Notes: a model not told the origin generated them from the sequence alone. Positions 1-8,275 are shown, counted from the first letter of the stretch. The stretch: 64,000 nt of DNA from Chryseobacterium angstadtii (GCF_001045465.1 NZ_LFND01000001.1:310001-374000), one strand, 5' to 3'. Translations and numbers: made by a program.

Positions 1-1
1 A

Positions 2-1084
2 TATATCCAGGATCCTTACAATACGCAAAACTACAATAAGTATGGCTATGTGCTGAATAACCCGTTGATGTATAATGATCCAAGCGGAGAAGTACTTCCT
101 TTCTTAATTGGTGTAGGGTTAGGTTATTTTTGGGCAACAGTAATATCCGGTGCCATTATTGGAGCTGCTATAAGTGTAGGTATGTATGCTCTTCAGGCAA
201 CATTCAATAATAATTGGTCTTGGGGAGGCTTTGCAAAATCCATACTAATGGGAACAGTTACAGGTGCGGTTTCTGCAGGACTCGGAGAAGTATTCAGTGC
301 CGGAGGTTTTTGGGCTACCGTCGGAAATGGAGCGTTGACTGGTGCAGGTAGTGGAGGTATTGTCTCGTTAATAAATGGAGATAATTTTCTTGAAGGAATA
401 ATAAAAGGAGCTGTGATAGGCTCGGCTGTAGCCGCTGTAAGCTTTACGGTTAGTTATTATGCTAATGGACATAATAAGATTAAATATAAAACCACCACTT
501 CGGATGTTAACAGTAATAATTTAGCATATGATGCAAATATACAGCATCAAACAATGCAAGATGATGTGAGTAGTACAAGAAATAAACTATTTACAAAGCC
601 AGAAATTAATGAGTTTGGTGTAGGTAAAGATACTGTTGGGTTTGGTGGAGTAGATGGCTATTTATATCCAGGAGATGGAAGTAAAGTTTATGCCTACACT
701 ACACCAAAAAACTTTTGGACAGGTAAGTCCGATATTGTTTATGCCCCTATAACCGCACAAAATAAAGAATTATTAAAAGCGACAATGATTCATGAAACAG
801 GACATGCATATATTCAAAAATTAAACATATTTGATGCTGTTATAGATACTGAAAAATTAGAAATTCATCCAAATCTAGATACAACTGGTCATATTGCCAT
901 AAGTAAGTTAGAACATGTTTATGCTGATAAAAATCTCTTGTTCAAAAGACCTCGTTATTTTTATAATAGTAGAAACAATATAAATTTAGCATATTCTAAG
1001 TTAAATAGTATCCAAAGATATTGGACTGACAAAACATTTGATAAACTTTATTCAATTTTTGACCGATTAACATTAATGAAATAA
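2..1084 (+). CDS. RHS repeat-associated core protein, C-terminal part with HExxH toxin-like domain (5' truncated by window)
   Basis: The frame is open from base 2, so the gene starts outside the window; the GTG at 50 is internal. The first residues (DPYNTQNYNKYGY, then NNPLMYNDPSGE) are the signature that closes the RHS core in polymorphic toxins. After it come a Gly/Ala-rich hydrophobic stretch (about residues 35-150 of the visible part) and a variable C-terminal domain. That domain holds HETGH at bases 791-805, an HExxH motif typical of zinc metallopeptidases. In this family the shell is cleaved at the core and the C-terminal domain is the effector, often acting between cells. A small lipoprotein gene starts 4 bases downstream, the usual place for an immunity gene. 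The RHS assignment is firm. Metalloprotease toxicity is an inference from one motif; the third zinc ligand is not assigned, although a Glu in KLEHVYAD is a candidate. Confidence 0.85.
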   Translation, partial: YIQDPYNTQNYNKYGYVLNNPLMYNDPSGEVLPFLIGVGLGYFWATVISGAIIGAAISVGMYALQATFNNNWSWGGFAKSILMGTVTGAVSAGLGEVFSAGGFWATVGNGALTGAGSGGIVSLINGDNFLEGIIKGAVIGSAVAAVSFTVSYYANGHNKIKYKTTTSDVNSNNLAYDANIQHQTMQDDVSSTRNKLFTKPEINEFGVGKDTVGFGGVDGYLYPGDGSKVYAYTTPKNFWTGKSDIVYAPITAQNKELLKATMIHETGHAYIQKLNIFDAVIDTEKLEIHPNLDTTGHIAISKLEHVYADKNLLFKRPRYFYNSRNNINLAYSKLNSIQRYWTDKTFDKLYSIFDRLTLMK

Positions 1085-1088
1085 TGAC

Positions 1089-1565
1089 ATGAATTACAAA
1101 ATATTATTCCCTTTTTTAGCTTTTTTTTTCCTACAATGTAGATCTCAGAAAATAAACGATGTAAACTTTAAGTATGGTAAATTATTTTATCAAGATTCTA
1201 CAATAATAGAAAGCCATTTATATAACAGTGTAACAGGATTATACGAATATAAGAAGAAAAATTTCGGATTTGGAGAAGACGAAAGTGTAACAGCAACAAT
1301 AAAACTCACTGAGAAAGAGTTAAACGACATTTATAACTTGTATGTTTCTCTTAAACCCAAACACCTTACTGAGTGCATCTTTAATGATAATAAACTTTTT
1401 TATAAATCATATGTTATATTCAATTCAGAAAAAAATAAATTATCACCTGAATGTACTACTGGAAAACAAGAAGAAAATAATAAAATAAAAATCAAAATAC
1501 TCAAGTTAATAAAGTCTTCTCCTGCATATAAAACTGCATTTTATTGGGAATTCATTCGAAAGTAA
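1089..1565 (+). CDS. Small putative lipoprotein, candidate immunity protein for the RHS toxin
   Basis: The product has 158 residues. The N-terminus is a hydrophobic signal ending in FFLQC-RSQ, which resembles a signal-peptidase II site (Cys17), although Gln at -1 is unusual. The mature part is Lys/Asn-rich with no recognised domain and ends FYWEFIRK. The start lies 4 bases after the RHS stop, so the two are probably co-transcribed; position straight after the toxin is the main reason to suggest an immunity role. A lipid-anchored periplasmic immunity protein would suit a toxin acting in the envelope. A shortened relative with the same C-terminal motif lies at 1670-2038. No family is recognised and the function is inferred from context only. 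Confidence 0.6.
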   Translation: MNYKILFPFLAFFFLQCRSQKINDVNFKYGKLFYQDSTIIESHLYNSVTGLYEYKKKNFGFGEDESVTATIKLTEKELNDIYNLYVSLKPKHLTECIFNDNKLFYKSYVIFNSEKNKLSPECTTGKQEENNKIKIKILKLIKSSPAYKTAFYWEFIRK

Positions 1566-1669
1566 GAAATTGACAAGGAAGTTTGCTTCCAATAGTGAAT
1601 TTAAATAAACAATTACAGGCTATGATTATTCTCAAACCTTCTTCATGTCCAGAGACCTATGCATTATAA

Positions 1670-2038
1670 AAGATAATAATTATAAAGAAAATAGAATCAT
1701 ATAACAGTAAAACAGGATTATATTACAAAGCTAATTGTGGATCCTATTCTGCACCCTTTGAAGCAGAAATAGTAATTCCTTTAACAAAGCAAGAAAAATC
1801 TAAAATTTGGAAGATCAAAAATGAATCAAAGAAATATACTTTAGAAGACTGTACCATGATTGAAGATATTACTATCAAATCAAGCTTTTATTTTCATAAT
1901 GAAAAGTTAGCGAAAAAATGTACAGAAACACAATCTGAGAAAAGGCTGTTTATAAAACTTAATATGCAATTAAGACTAATCTTAGAATCAAAGCAAGAAT
2001 ACCGAAAAGCATTTTATTGGGAGTTTATAAAGAAATAA
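1670..2038 (+). pseudogene. Truncated paralog of the preceding lipoprotein gene
   Basis: Reading the frame of the ATG at 1856 back to a stop at 1667-1669 gives a protein that aligns along its length with the gene at 1089. YNSKTGLY matches YNSVTGLY, a threonine/lysine-rich strand follows, LEDC matches LTEC, and both end (K/R)xAFYWEFI(K/R)K. The copy lacks the signal peptide and first ~35 residues, and a stop stands where they should be. The ATG at 1856 falls in the middle of the homologous region and is unlikely to be a true start. It is best read as a decayed second immunity gene. Expression of the residual fragment cannot be excluded. Confidence 0.65.
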
Positions 2039-2189
2039 AAGCTGAACAAATTGGTTGAGAAAAAGAATTTGGAGTAGAAAATCAACAAACTGATGCATTA
2101 AATGAGAGTTAAAAAACAAACAGCAGATTGTAATAGAGGTTGTTCCGCCGGAGAAGAAACAATTTAAGATCAATTGAGTAAATACATTC

Positions 2190-2678
2190 ATGAAAATAGA
2201 TCATTTAAAACAAAGATTGACCAAATTAATTAATTTTTGGAAAAAACAAGCCATTCCGGTATCCTCAAAGTCAAGACAAGAGATTGATGAATTTCAGAAA
2301 AATAATAACATCCATTTACCTGAGGATTTTGTAGAATTTTATTCAGACCTGAATGGCATGGAAACGCTTTATCCTAATGAAACCGATGAAGAAGGTTTTT
2401 TGTTTTATCCTTTGGAAGCTGTTATTCCAATAAGCAACAAATTTAAAGACTCTAGATTAATCAATAAAGAACATATTTTCTTATTTGCAGAATATATGCA
2501 TAAAAGTTGGTGGTACGGTGTAGAAGTAATAAATGCTAATAATTACATCATTGGAATTATTCCTGAAAAAGATTTTTTTAAGCCTATCACTAATTCATTT
2601 GCAGATTTTATAAAGTTATATATGGATGACTCTCCAAAACTTTATGATTATTCATCATCACTATTCAACGGTATATGA
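2190..2678 (+). CDS. SMI1/KNR4 (SUKH) family protein, probable immunity protein
   Basis: The product has 162 residues and no signal peptide, so it should be cytoplasmic. It has the SUKH pattern: an N-terminal helix, then IDEFQKNNNIHLPEDFVEFY, a loop with Asn-Gly (DLNGME), a strand and turn with FYPLEAV, and a hydrophobic segment with the aromatic-rich SWWYGVEV. SUKH proteins are well established as immunity proteins in bacterial polymorphic-toxin loci, and this gene lies in the array behind an RHS gene, so that role is the likeliest. It is not directly next to a visible intact toxin; its partner may have been lost (see the RHS-tail remnant at 3313-3495). Other SUKH roles remain possible. Confidence 0.8.
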   Translation: MKIDHLKQRLTKLINFWKKQAIPVSSKSRQEIDEFQKNNNIHLPEDFVEFYSDLNGMETLYPNETDEEGFLFYPLEAVIPISNKFKDSRLINKEHIFLFAEYMHKSWWYGVEVINANNYIIGIIPEKDFFKPITNSFADFIKLYMDDSPKLYDYSSSLFNGI

Positions 2679-2730
2679 CCCTAAGTATGACTTTTATATT
2701 CTAACTTTCGCAAGAATAATACATGTACAA

Positions 2731-3288
2731 ATGCAATTAATAACACAAAACTATGTAAGTACAAATTTTACTGCTTTACTATTTATTTTATTAATGTTAT
2801 CCTGTGATAATAAATAAAAGAGAGATGAACAAATTGCAACCTCTATAATCAATCAGAATTTTGAAATCCTAATGGATTCCGTTTCATATTTTGATTTATC
2901 AAAAATGTCAAAAAATTCTATTAAGGACAATATCGTTGTTACTCTAAATGCTGAAGTGACAACGATGGATGTAAAAGAATCAATAGAATTATTTAATGCC
3001 AAGTTTAGCCTTAAAAAGGAAAAAACAGATCCTATCTTTTTTAAAATAAAAAAAATACCTTTAAGTAGAATTGACAATTATCCTATTACCCTGGTTTCTG
3101 ATTTCCAAAAAAACCAAGAGACAGTTAACGTTAGTTTTACTAACTTTTCACTTGACAAATCTAAAAATTTTGCTTCTGTAACTGTTATTAAAAGCAGAGG
3201 AATAGGAGCAAAATTTGAAATTTATTATTTTAAACAGGTAAATGGTAAATGGATTTTTGAAGGTAAAGAACTTATAGCATTGGGATAA
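2731..3288 (+). pseudogene. Lipoprotein gene interrupted by an in-frame stop
   Basis: An ATG at 2731 opens a frame with a hydrophobic stretch and lipobox (LLFILLMLSC-DNK), then meets TAA at 2815-2817. The same frame continues open from 2818 to the stop at 3286-3288 (KRDEQIATSIINQNFE, then 138 residues from the ATG at 2872). Signal peptide and body are therefore in one frame with a single nonsense codon between them, right after the lipobox. The body is a mixed alpha/beta protein ending in VNGKWIFEGKELIALG and resembles small immunity-type proteins, with no family recognised. Either the gene is freshly inactivated, or a cytosolic product is made from 2872, or there is a base error. The surrounding toxin/immunity debris favours decay. 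Confidence 0.6.
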
Positions 3289-3312
3289 TGGGTTTACAAT
3301 TTTTTGAATTGA

Positions 3313-3495
3313 GAAAATGCATATAACAATACGGGAGCAATTAAAAGCTTTTTGCAGGGAATTGTATCAGGAGGCCTAAGCTCTGCATTTACTGGATCTA
3401 ATTTCTTGGGAGGAATCATCGGTGGAATATCCTATAAAACTAATATATTTGAAAATAAAGTAACTTCAACACGTCAGTATAAGCAGGCTTTTTAA
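3313..3495 (+). pseudogene. Remnant of an RHS C-terminal region
   Basis: After a stop at 3310-3312 a short frame encodes ENAYNNTGAIKSF, then a Gly/Ser-rich hydrophobic run (FLQGIVSGGLSSAFTG, NFLGGIIGG), and stops at 3493-3495. The composition and phrasing match the glycine-rich stretch after the RHS core in the gene at 2-1084 (AVSAGLGEVFSAGG, NFLEGIIKGAVIG). There is no start codon or RHS core here. It is probably the stub of an older toxin tail left when cassettes were swapped. The match is by eye over about 40 residues. Confidence 0.5.
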
Positions 3496-3544
3496 TGATA
3501 ATAAGTTCATTAAAAATCTCTTCAAACCTTTTCAATACACAAAA

Positions 3545-3569
3545 AAGCCACCGCACTACACGGTGGCTT
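3545..3569 (-). terminator. Rho-independent terminator of the first SusC/SusD pair
   Basis: The stem AAGCCACCG/CGGTGGCTT (9 bp, 7-base loop) is flanked by A-runs on the left and T/A-rich sequence on the right, so it can stop transcripts from both sides. It lies 26 bases past the susD stop codon. Confidence 0.85.
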
Positions 3570-3594
3570 AAAAAATCAAATCTAAAATAAATAA

Positions 3595-5088
3595 TTACAG
3601 ATTAGGATTATTCTCAAACTCCTTCTGCGGAATACTGAACAGATAATACTTACTGTTTGGTGCAAAAGCAGTCTGGTCTGGGAAATTGAAGACGGAATGT
3701 CCTCTTCCGTTTACTGTTTTCACCGTTCCATCCGGAGTGGTAATCTGAACTTTTATAGGCTGCCCGTCGGCATCTACAAATGGTTTTCTTTCTACGGTTC
3801 CCTGTGTTCTAATAATATCTGAAAGGGAGAAACCTTCTCCGAAAAGCTCTTTTCTTCTTTCAATAAGAATTTCTTTTATGACATCATTCTGGGCGAGAGG
3901 TCCTGCATAAGCATTGGCATTTCTGGCTGCTTTCAGCTGGTTTAAAACAGTCACCGCATTGGTCACGTTTCCGATTCTGGCCTCTGCTTCCGCTTCAATC
4001 AGATACATTTCAGATGCTCTCATTAATACAATATCTGCGATAAGTCCCGTTTTAAATTTAAACTTGGAATATCTTAGCAGCCCTTCCCTACCCGGAAGTC
4101 CATCCCACTGAAAAAGCTGAGATCTGATATCATTGGTATCAAAAAGATCTTTAAAATAAGGATCTGCCATAAAGCTGTAATAATAGCTTCCTGAAGAAGA
4201 CACATCAAGATAATGGAAGGCATAGCTCGCTCCCGACTGCTCCTGAGTCTGTCCGTGCCCCCAGATCCACTCTCCGTTGCTGATGTCATTGAATCCTTCC
4301 TTATATTTTTCAGGAACCATTAAAGGATAACCTGCTCTGGCAATTTTAGCAGCTGCGGCAGCTTTGCTCCACTCCCCTGTATTCAGATACGTTCTTGCTA
4401 AAAGTCCGTTGATAACAGCTTTGTTAATTTTATCCTTATTATCTCTTGTGTAACCGGCCAGAAGATTATCAGCCTCCGTTAAATCGCTTTTGATCAGGGT
4501 ATAAATTTCTTCCAGACTTGCTCTCTTATTCGGAACAGAAGTAATGGTGGAAGGTTCCGTATAAATAGGAGCCGTAAGCGCATTCTTATCTTTCAAATAA
4601 CTGAACTGATAAAAACTGGCCAGATTCAGATAACAGAAAGCACGCAATGCCTTAGCCTGTCCTTTTACCTGTGCTTTCTTCGCCTGGCTTCCTTCCGTCT
4701 GATCAATACGGGTAATCACATTATTCATGTTATTAATAGTGGAATACAATGTTGACCAGATAAACTGAGGACGTGAGATGGTATTATTGATCATCTCTGT
4801 GAATGCGTAGGCAGAAGGAAAACCATATTTATTCGTAAGGACTGCCACATCGCTTCCCATCGCATCACTGGTTCTCAAAACCGTTGAGTATCCAATATTC
4901 GCATAGGTAGGCCCGTCATCATTAAATTTGGCCCAGGCCCCGTTGATAACCGATTCTGCACTTTCTGCAGTTTTGAAAACCTCTTCACCGCTCGCCTGAT
5001 TGGTAGGAGCCGTATCCAGCTCATTTTCACAACTTGTCAGAGACCATACTGCGATCAGGGCAAAAGATATATATTTTAATTTTTTCAT
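3595..5088 (-). CDS. SusD/RagB-family nutrient-binding outer-membrane lipoprotein
   Basis: The product has 497 residues. The signal peptide ends LTSC at Cys20 and is followed by the acidic ENELD, which fits the Bacteroidota lipoprotein export signal for the cell surface. The SusD hallmarks follow: a TPR-like helical N-half (KAQVKGQAKALRAFCYLNLA at about 140-160, NGLLARTYLNTGEW) and the C-terminal pattern LMRASEMYLIEAEAEAR, with ERRKELFGEG near the end. SusD proteins cap the SusC channel and hand over substrate. The gene starts 18 bases after its SusC partner and shares its promoter and SAM riboswitch, so its substrate may be linked to methionine or sulfur nutrition; that link is inferred from the regulation alone. 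Confidence 0.93.
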   Translation of the reverse strand: MKKLKYISFALIAVWSLTSCENELDTAPTNQASGEEVFKTAESAESVINGAWAKFNDDGPTYANIGYSTVLRTSDAMGSDVAVLTNKYGFPSAYAFTEMINNTISRPQFIWSTLYSTINNMNNVITRIDQTEGSQAKKAQVKGQAKALRAFCYLNLASFYQFSYLKDKNALTAPIYTEPSTITSVPNKRASLEEIYTLIKSDLTEADNLLAGYTRDNKDKINKAVINGLLARTYLNTGEWSKAAAAAKIARAGYPLMVPEKYKEGFNDISNGEWIWGHGQTQEQSGASYAFHYLDVSSSGSYYYSFMADPYFKDLFDTNDIRSQLFQWDGLPGREGLLRYSKFKFKTGLIADIVLMRASEMYLIEAEAEARIGNVTNAVTVLNQLKAARNANAYAGPLAQNDVIKEILIERRKELFGEGFSLSDIIRTQGTVERKPFVDADGQPIKVQITTPDGTVKTVNGRGHSVFNFPDQTAFAPNSKYYLFSIPQKEFENNPNL

Positions 5089-5106
5089 TGTTTCAATTTT
5101 AAAAGT

Positions 5107-8040
5107 TTAAAGGGTAGCCTGAAGACCGAAAGTGATTGTTCTCATCGCAGGATATCTGTAATACGTGGTTCCGTCCAGAGCCTGCTCAGGATCCATTCCT
5201 TTGTGCTTGTAGAACGTCAGAAGGTTTTCCGCCTGCAGATAGATTCTGAATTTTTTCAGTCCAAGCTTCTCAAAATAATCTGATGGAAGGGTATACCCTA
5301 GACTTACATTTTTAAGCCTTGCATAGGTTCCGGAATATAAAAATCTTGAAGAAGTTGAATTCCAGTTATTGGTTGTGGTACTCAATGCAGGAACATCTGT
5401 ATTCGGGTTTTCCGGAGTCCATCTGTTCAGCATTTCTGCACTCCAGGCACGTCCTGCAGAATTTCCGCTGGATAGTAAAGATGTATAATCCGTATCAAGG
5501 ATTTTTCCACCAATACTGAAAGTCAAAAGACCTGAAAGATCAAAGTTTTTATAGGTCACATTGGTACTAATCCCTCCTGTTAACTTGGGCAATGCAGAAC
5601 CCTGGAATGTCCTTGTTGCTTTTGCGTATTCAGAAGTGGTTCCGTCTACCGTATTTCCGTTAGCATCCTGATAAATGTATCTCCACAGAGGTTTTCCGTT
5701 TGATGGATCTACCCCTTTCCATTCCTGAATATAGAAATCATAAATGGATCCGCCTACATCGAGACGTTTACTTCCTGTAATTACCGATCCTTTCGGAAGT
5801 TTTGTAATTTTATTCTGCAAAGTACTCAGGTTTACATCTACATTCCACTGTAAATTGTCGTTCTTGATAGGCGTTGTGAATAATGAAAATTCAAATCCCG
5901 TATTCTGGATGGTTCCTACGTTGAACGGGAAATCACTGATTCCCAAAGACGGAGCTACCGGCATATTAAACAAAAGATCCTGGCTTTGTCTCTTAAAATA
6001 CTCTACATTACCCTTCACTCTGTTATTCAAAATCGCAAACTCAAGACCTACGTTTAGATTAAGGTTGGTTTCCCATTTAACATCATTAGTCTTTACTTTT
6101 TCAAGAACGGTTCCCGGCTGGCCAAGGTTGTTGTAAAATCTATACAATTCCTGATAAGCGTAATACAGTGAAGACCCATTCGGTTTTCTCAATTTGTCAT
6201 TCCCTTGACCTCCGTAACTGGCACGAAGTGTAAGCTGATTGAAGAAATTCAGGTTTTTGATAAATTCTTCATTCGAGACTTTCCACGAACCTCCCACAGA
6301 CCAGAATTTTCCCCATCTGTTGTCTTCGAAGAATCTTGAAGAACCGTCCGCTCTTCCAGATACCGATAAAAAGTAAGTATTGTTAAAATCATACTCCGCT
6401 CTTCCCAGAAAACTCAACAGGGTGAATTTATCGCTGTTTCCGCTGAAACTTCCTAACAAAGCGGCAGCATCCGGCTCATAATAATAAGGAAGAGAAAACT
6501 GACTTCTGGAACCTGAAATGGTCTGATAATCATATTTATAAAATTCCTGTCCTCCTAAAACATTGATGTGATGTTTCCCAAATTTCTTATCGAACGTCAA
6601 AATATTACTCGTAGTGTAGGAAAGTGTTCTGCTGTTTGATTTTGTGACAGACCCTCCTACTTCACTTCCCTGCCCGATAAGTGGATTTGAATAATAATGA
6701 CCATTGTAATTCACCAAATCAACGGAAAAACTCGTCTTAAATTTAAGTTCGGGAAGGAAGGTAAAATCTAAGAATCCTTTTCCTGAAAAATTGTCTTCTT
6801 TATTTTCATTTTTATCCAAAGGCAGTGTTGCTGCAGCATTCTGATTTTGCAAAGCACTTGTAGGTCTGTATTTCCCAAAATCATAGATTCTGTTTCCGTC
6901 TGCATCCAATCTGTAGCTTCCGTCCGCATTCCTTTCATAGTAAGGATAAAAAGAAGGAACTACTCTTGCTGCCTGGATGATATTATCCTGTCTGGAATCT
7001 GAAGATGGCGGTGCGTTCTGGATGCTGTTCGTATAGCTTAAATTCACTCCTGCATTCAGCCATTTTTTCACTTCAGAATTAATCTTCAATCTGGTTCCAA
7101 ATTTTTGAAAGCCTGATTGAATCGCAATTCCTTTATCGTCCAGGTAACCTAATGAAAAGAAATAGTTGCTTTTCTCGCTTCCTCCGCTGATATCGAAATC
7201 TACCTGACTTCTGGAAGCCGTTCTTTGAAGGATATCTCTCCAGTCATCATTCCATAAAGGTTTTGCTCCCGGAAGAAGTTTTCCGTCTGTACCGACAGGT
7301 TTCGGATAAGCCGTTCCGTAAGGATTTATACCGAGTGCCGTAACAAGGTTGTCGCTGGCCATCTGCCCTGCCTGCTGTAAAGAGATCTTGTCGGATTTGT
7401 AACCATTTCTCAAGGCTTCCCAATACAGTTGAAAATATTCGTCTGTACTGACTTGTTTATAATCTTTTACCGCTCTGCTTGAAAATCCCTGACTGATATT
7501 GAAATTAACTCTTGATTCTCCTTTCTTACCTGACTTTGTTGTAATGATAATAATTCCGTTAGCTCCTCTTGAACCGTATAATGAGCTTGCAGTAGCATCT
7601 TTCAAAACACTGATGGACTCGATGTCGTTAGGGCTTATGGAATTGATGTTTCCGTCAAAAGGAATTCCATCCACCACATACAGAGGGTCACTGGAAGCAC
7701 TTATTGATCCTACTCCTCTAATTCTCACGGAAGCTGTAGAACCCGGCTGCCCTGAAGCACTCACCGCCTGAATCCCCGGAACCTGTCCTTCAAGAGCTTT
7801 TGTAATGTTAGTAACCGGTCTGTTATTGATTTTATCACTGGAAATAGTCGCTACTGAACCTGTATAGCTAGTCCTTTTTGCCTTTCCATAGGCGATCACC
7901 ACAACTTCATCAATTTCCTTTTCGCTGATTGTATCTTTTTTCTGCCTGCTTTCCTGTGCCTGTACGCTTATAATTCCTAAGAAAAATACCGCTACAGACG
8001 GAATCCAGGTTTTAGAATTAATTAATTTTTTACTACTCAT
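5107..8040 (-). CDS. SusC/RagA-family TonB-dependent outer-membrane transporter, SAM-riboswitch controlled
   Basis: The product has 977 residues. A longer frame to 8046 begins with TTG; the ATG at 8038-8040 gives a normal signal peptide (SVAVFFLGIISVQAQ). After the signal comes a TonB-box-like DEVVVIAYG, then the plug domain with PLYVVDGIPF and SVLKDATASSLYGSRGANG (about 120-165), then a 22-strand-type barrel ending in an aromatic/hydrophobic C-terminus (FGLQATL). There is no N-terminal carboxypeptidase-like domain and no STN signalling domain, so no sigma/anti-sigma partner is expected. It imports a substrate across the outer membrane with its SusD partner. Unusually, the leader holds a SAM-I riboswitch followed by a terminator, so expression should fall when S-adenosylmethionine is plentiful. 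Confidence 0.95.
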   Translation of the reverse strand: MSSKKLINSKTWIPSVAVFFLGIISVQAQESRQKKDTISEKEIDEVVVIAYGKAKRTSYTGSVATISSDKINNRPVTNITKALEGQVPGIQAVSASGQPGSTASVRIRGVGSISASSDPLYVVDGIPFDGNINSISPNDIESISVLKDATASSLYGSRGANGIIIITTKSGKKGESRVNFNISQGFSSRAVKDYKQVSTDEYFQLYWEALRNGYKSDKISLQQAGQMASDNLVTALGINPYGTAYPKPVGTDGKLLPGAKPLWNDDWRDILQRTASRSQVDFDISGGSEKSNYFFSLGYLDDKGIAIQSGFQKFGTRLKINSEVKKWLNAGVNLSYTNSIQNAPPSSDSRQDNIIQAARVVPSFYPYYERNADGSYRLDADGNRIYDFGKYRPTSALQNQNAAATLPLDKNENKEDNFSGKGFLDFTFLPELKFKTSFSVDLVNYNGHYYSNPLIGQGSEVGGSVTKSNSRTLSYTTSNILTFDKKFGKHHINVLGGQEFYKYDYQTISGSRSQFSLPYYYEPDAAALLGSFSGNSDKFTLLSFLGRAEYDFNNTYFLSVSGRADGSSRFFEDNRWGKFWSVGGSWKVSNEEFIKNLNFFNQLTLRASYGGQGNDKLRKPNGSSLYYAYQELYRFYNNLGQPGTVLEKVKTNDVKWETNLNLNVGLEFAILNNRVKGNVEYFKRQSQDLLFNMPVAPSLGISDFPFNVGTIQNTGFEFSLFTTPIKNDNLQWNVDVNLSTLQNKITKLPKGSVITGSKRLDVGGSIYDFYIQEWKGVDPSNGKPLWRYIYQDANGNTVDGTTSEYAKATRTFQGSALPKLTGGISTNVTYKNFDLSGLLTFSIGGKILDTDYTSLLSSGNSAGRAWSAEMLNRWTPENPNTDVPALSTTTNNWNSTSSRFLYSGTYARLKNVSLGYTLPSDYFEKLGLKKFRIYLQAENLLTFYKHKGMDPEQALDGTTYYRYPAMRTITFGLQATL

Positions 8041-8073
8041 AATCAATTTTATTTATCATATATTAAAAAGAAT

Positions 8074-8099
8074 CCCTTTGCAGAAAAGTCAGCAAAGGG
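8074..8099 (-). terminator. Riboswitch expression-platform terminator
   Basis: On the minus strand, CCCTTTGC (8099-8092), a 10-base loop and GCAAAGGG (8081-8074) form a perfect 8-bp stem. It is followed by ATTCTTTTT, giving an intrinsic terminator between the SAM aptamer and the susC start. It lies 25 bases past the aptamer, as in transcription-attenuating S-box leaders. Confidence 0.85.
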
Positions 8100-8124
8100 C
8101 ATCGATAAATACGATTAACCAAAT

Positions 8125-8220
8125 GCTTATTTTTCCTTTAAAGGCTGAATGTAACACCACGCACATGGGCAGGTTGTTAAGACTTCACAGGGTCAGTTCC
8201 CTCCATCTTTCTTTATAAGC
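8125..8220 (-). promoter_or_regulatory. SAM-I (S-box) riboswitch aptamer
   Basis: The minus strand carries the S-box core. P1 pairs GCTTAT (8220-8215) with ATAAGC (8130-8125). After it come AAAGAAAGATGGAGGG and ACTGACCCTGTGAAG (the conserved GGAGGG..ctGrCCCtgTGAA block), then AACAACCT, GGTGTTACATTC (consensus GGTGCtAAaTTC) and a small P4 hairpin CCTTTAAAGG before the closing strand. Order, spacing and the 96-nt length fit the SAM-I family. These aptamers bind S-adenosylmethionine and usually switch off methionine or sulfur genes. Here the regulated genes are a SusC/SusD pair. Confidence 0.9.
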
Positions 8221-8237
8221 CGATCGAAATATGTCTG

Positions 8238-8268
8238 CAAATCTAAAAACAATTAGTCTACAAAACAA
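8238..8268 (-). promoter_or_regulatory. Promoter of the SAM-regulated SusC/SusD operon
   Basis: On the minus strand, TTG (8268-8266), exactly 20 bases, then TAGATTTG (8245-8238) matches the Bacteroidota consensus TTG-N19/21-TAnnTTTG. Transcription would start near 8231, just ahead of the aptamer. Confidence 0.75.
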
Positions 8269-8275
8269 GTAGACT
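8255..8275. promoter_or_regulatory. Inverted repeat overlapping the -33 element, possible operator
   Basis: AGTCTAC (8255-8261), a 7-base spacer and GTAGACT (8269-8275) form a perfect 7-bp inverted repeat. It covers the TTG of the susC promoter, so a bound dimeric regulator would block the polymerase. No regulator gene is nearby. Confidence 0.45.

Noticed and set aside
1856..2038. 60-residue open frame starting at the ATG at 1856
   Set aside because: The ATG falls in the middle of a region that aligns with the lipoprotein at 1089; it is part of a truncated copy, not a separate small gene.
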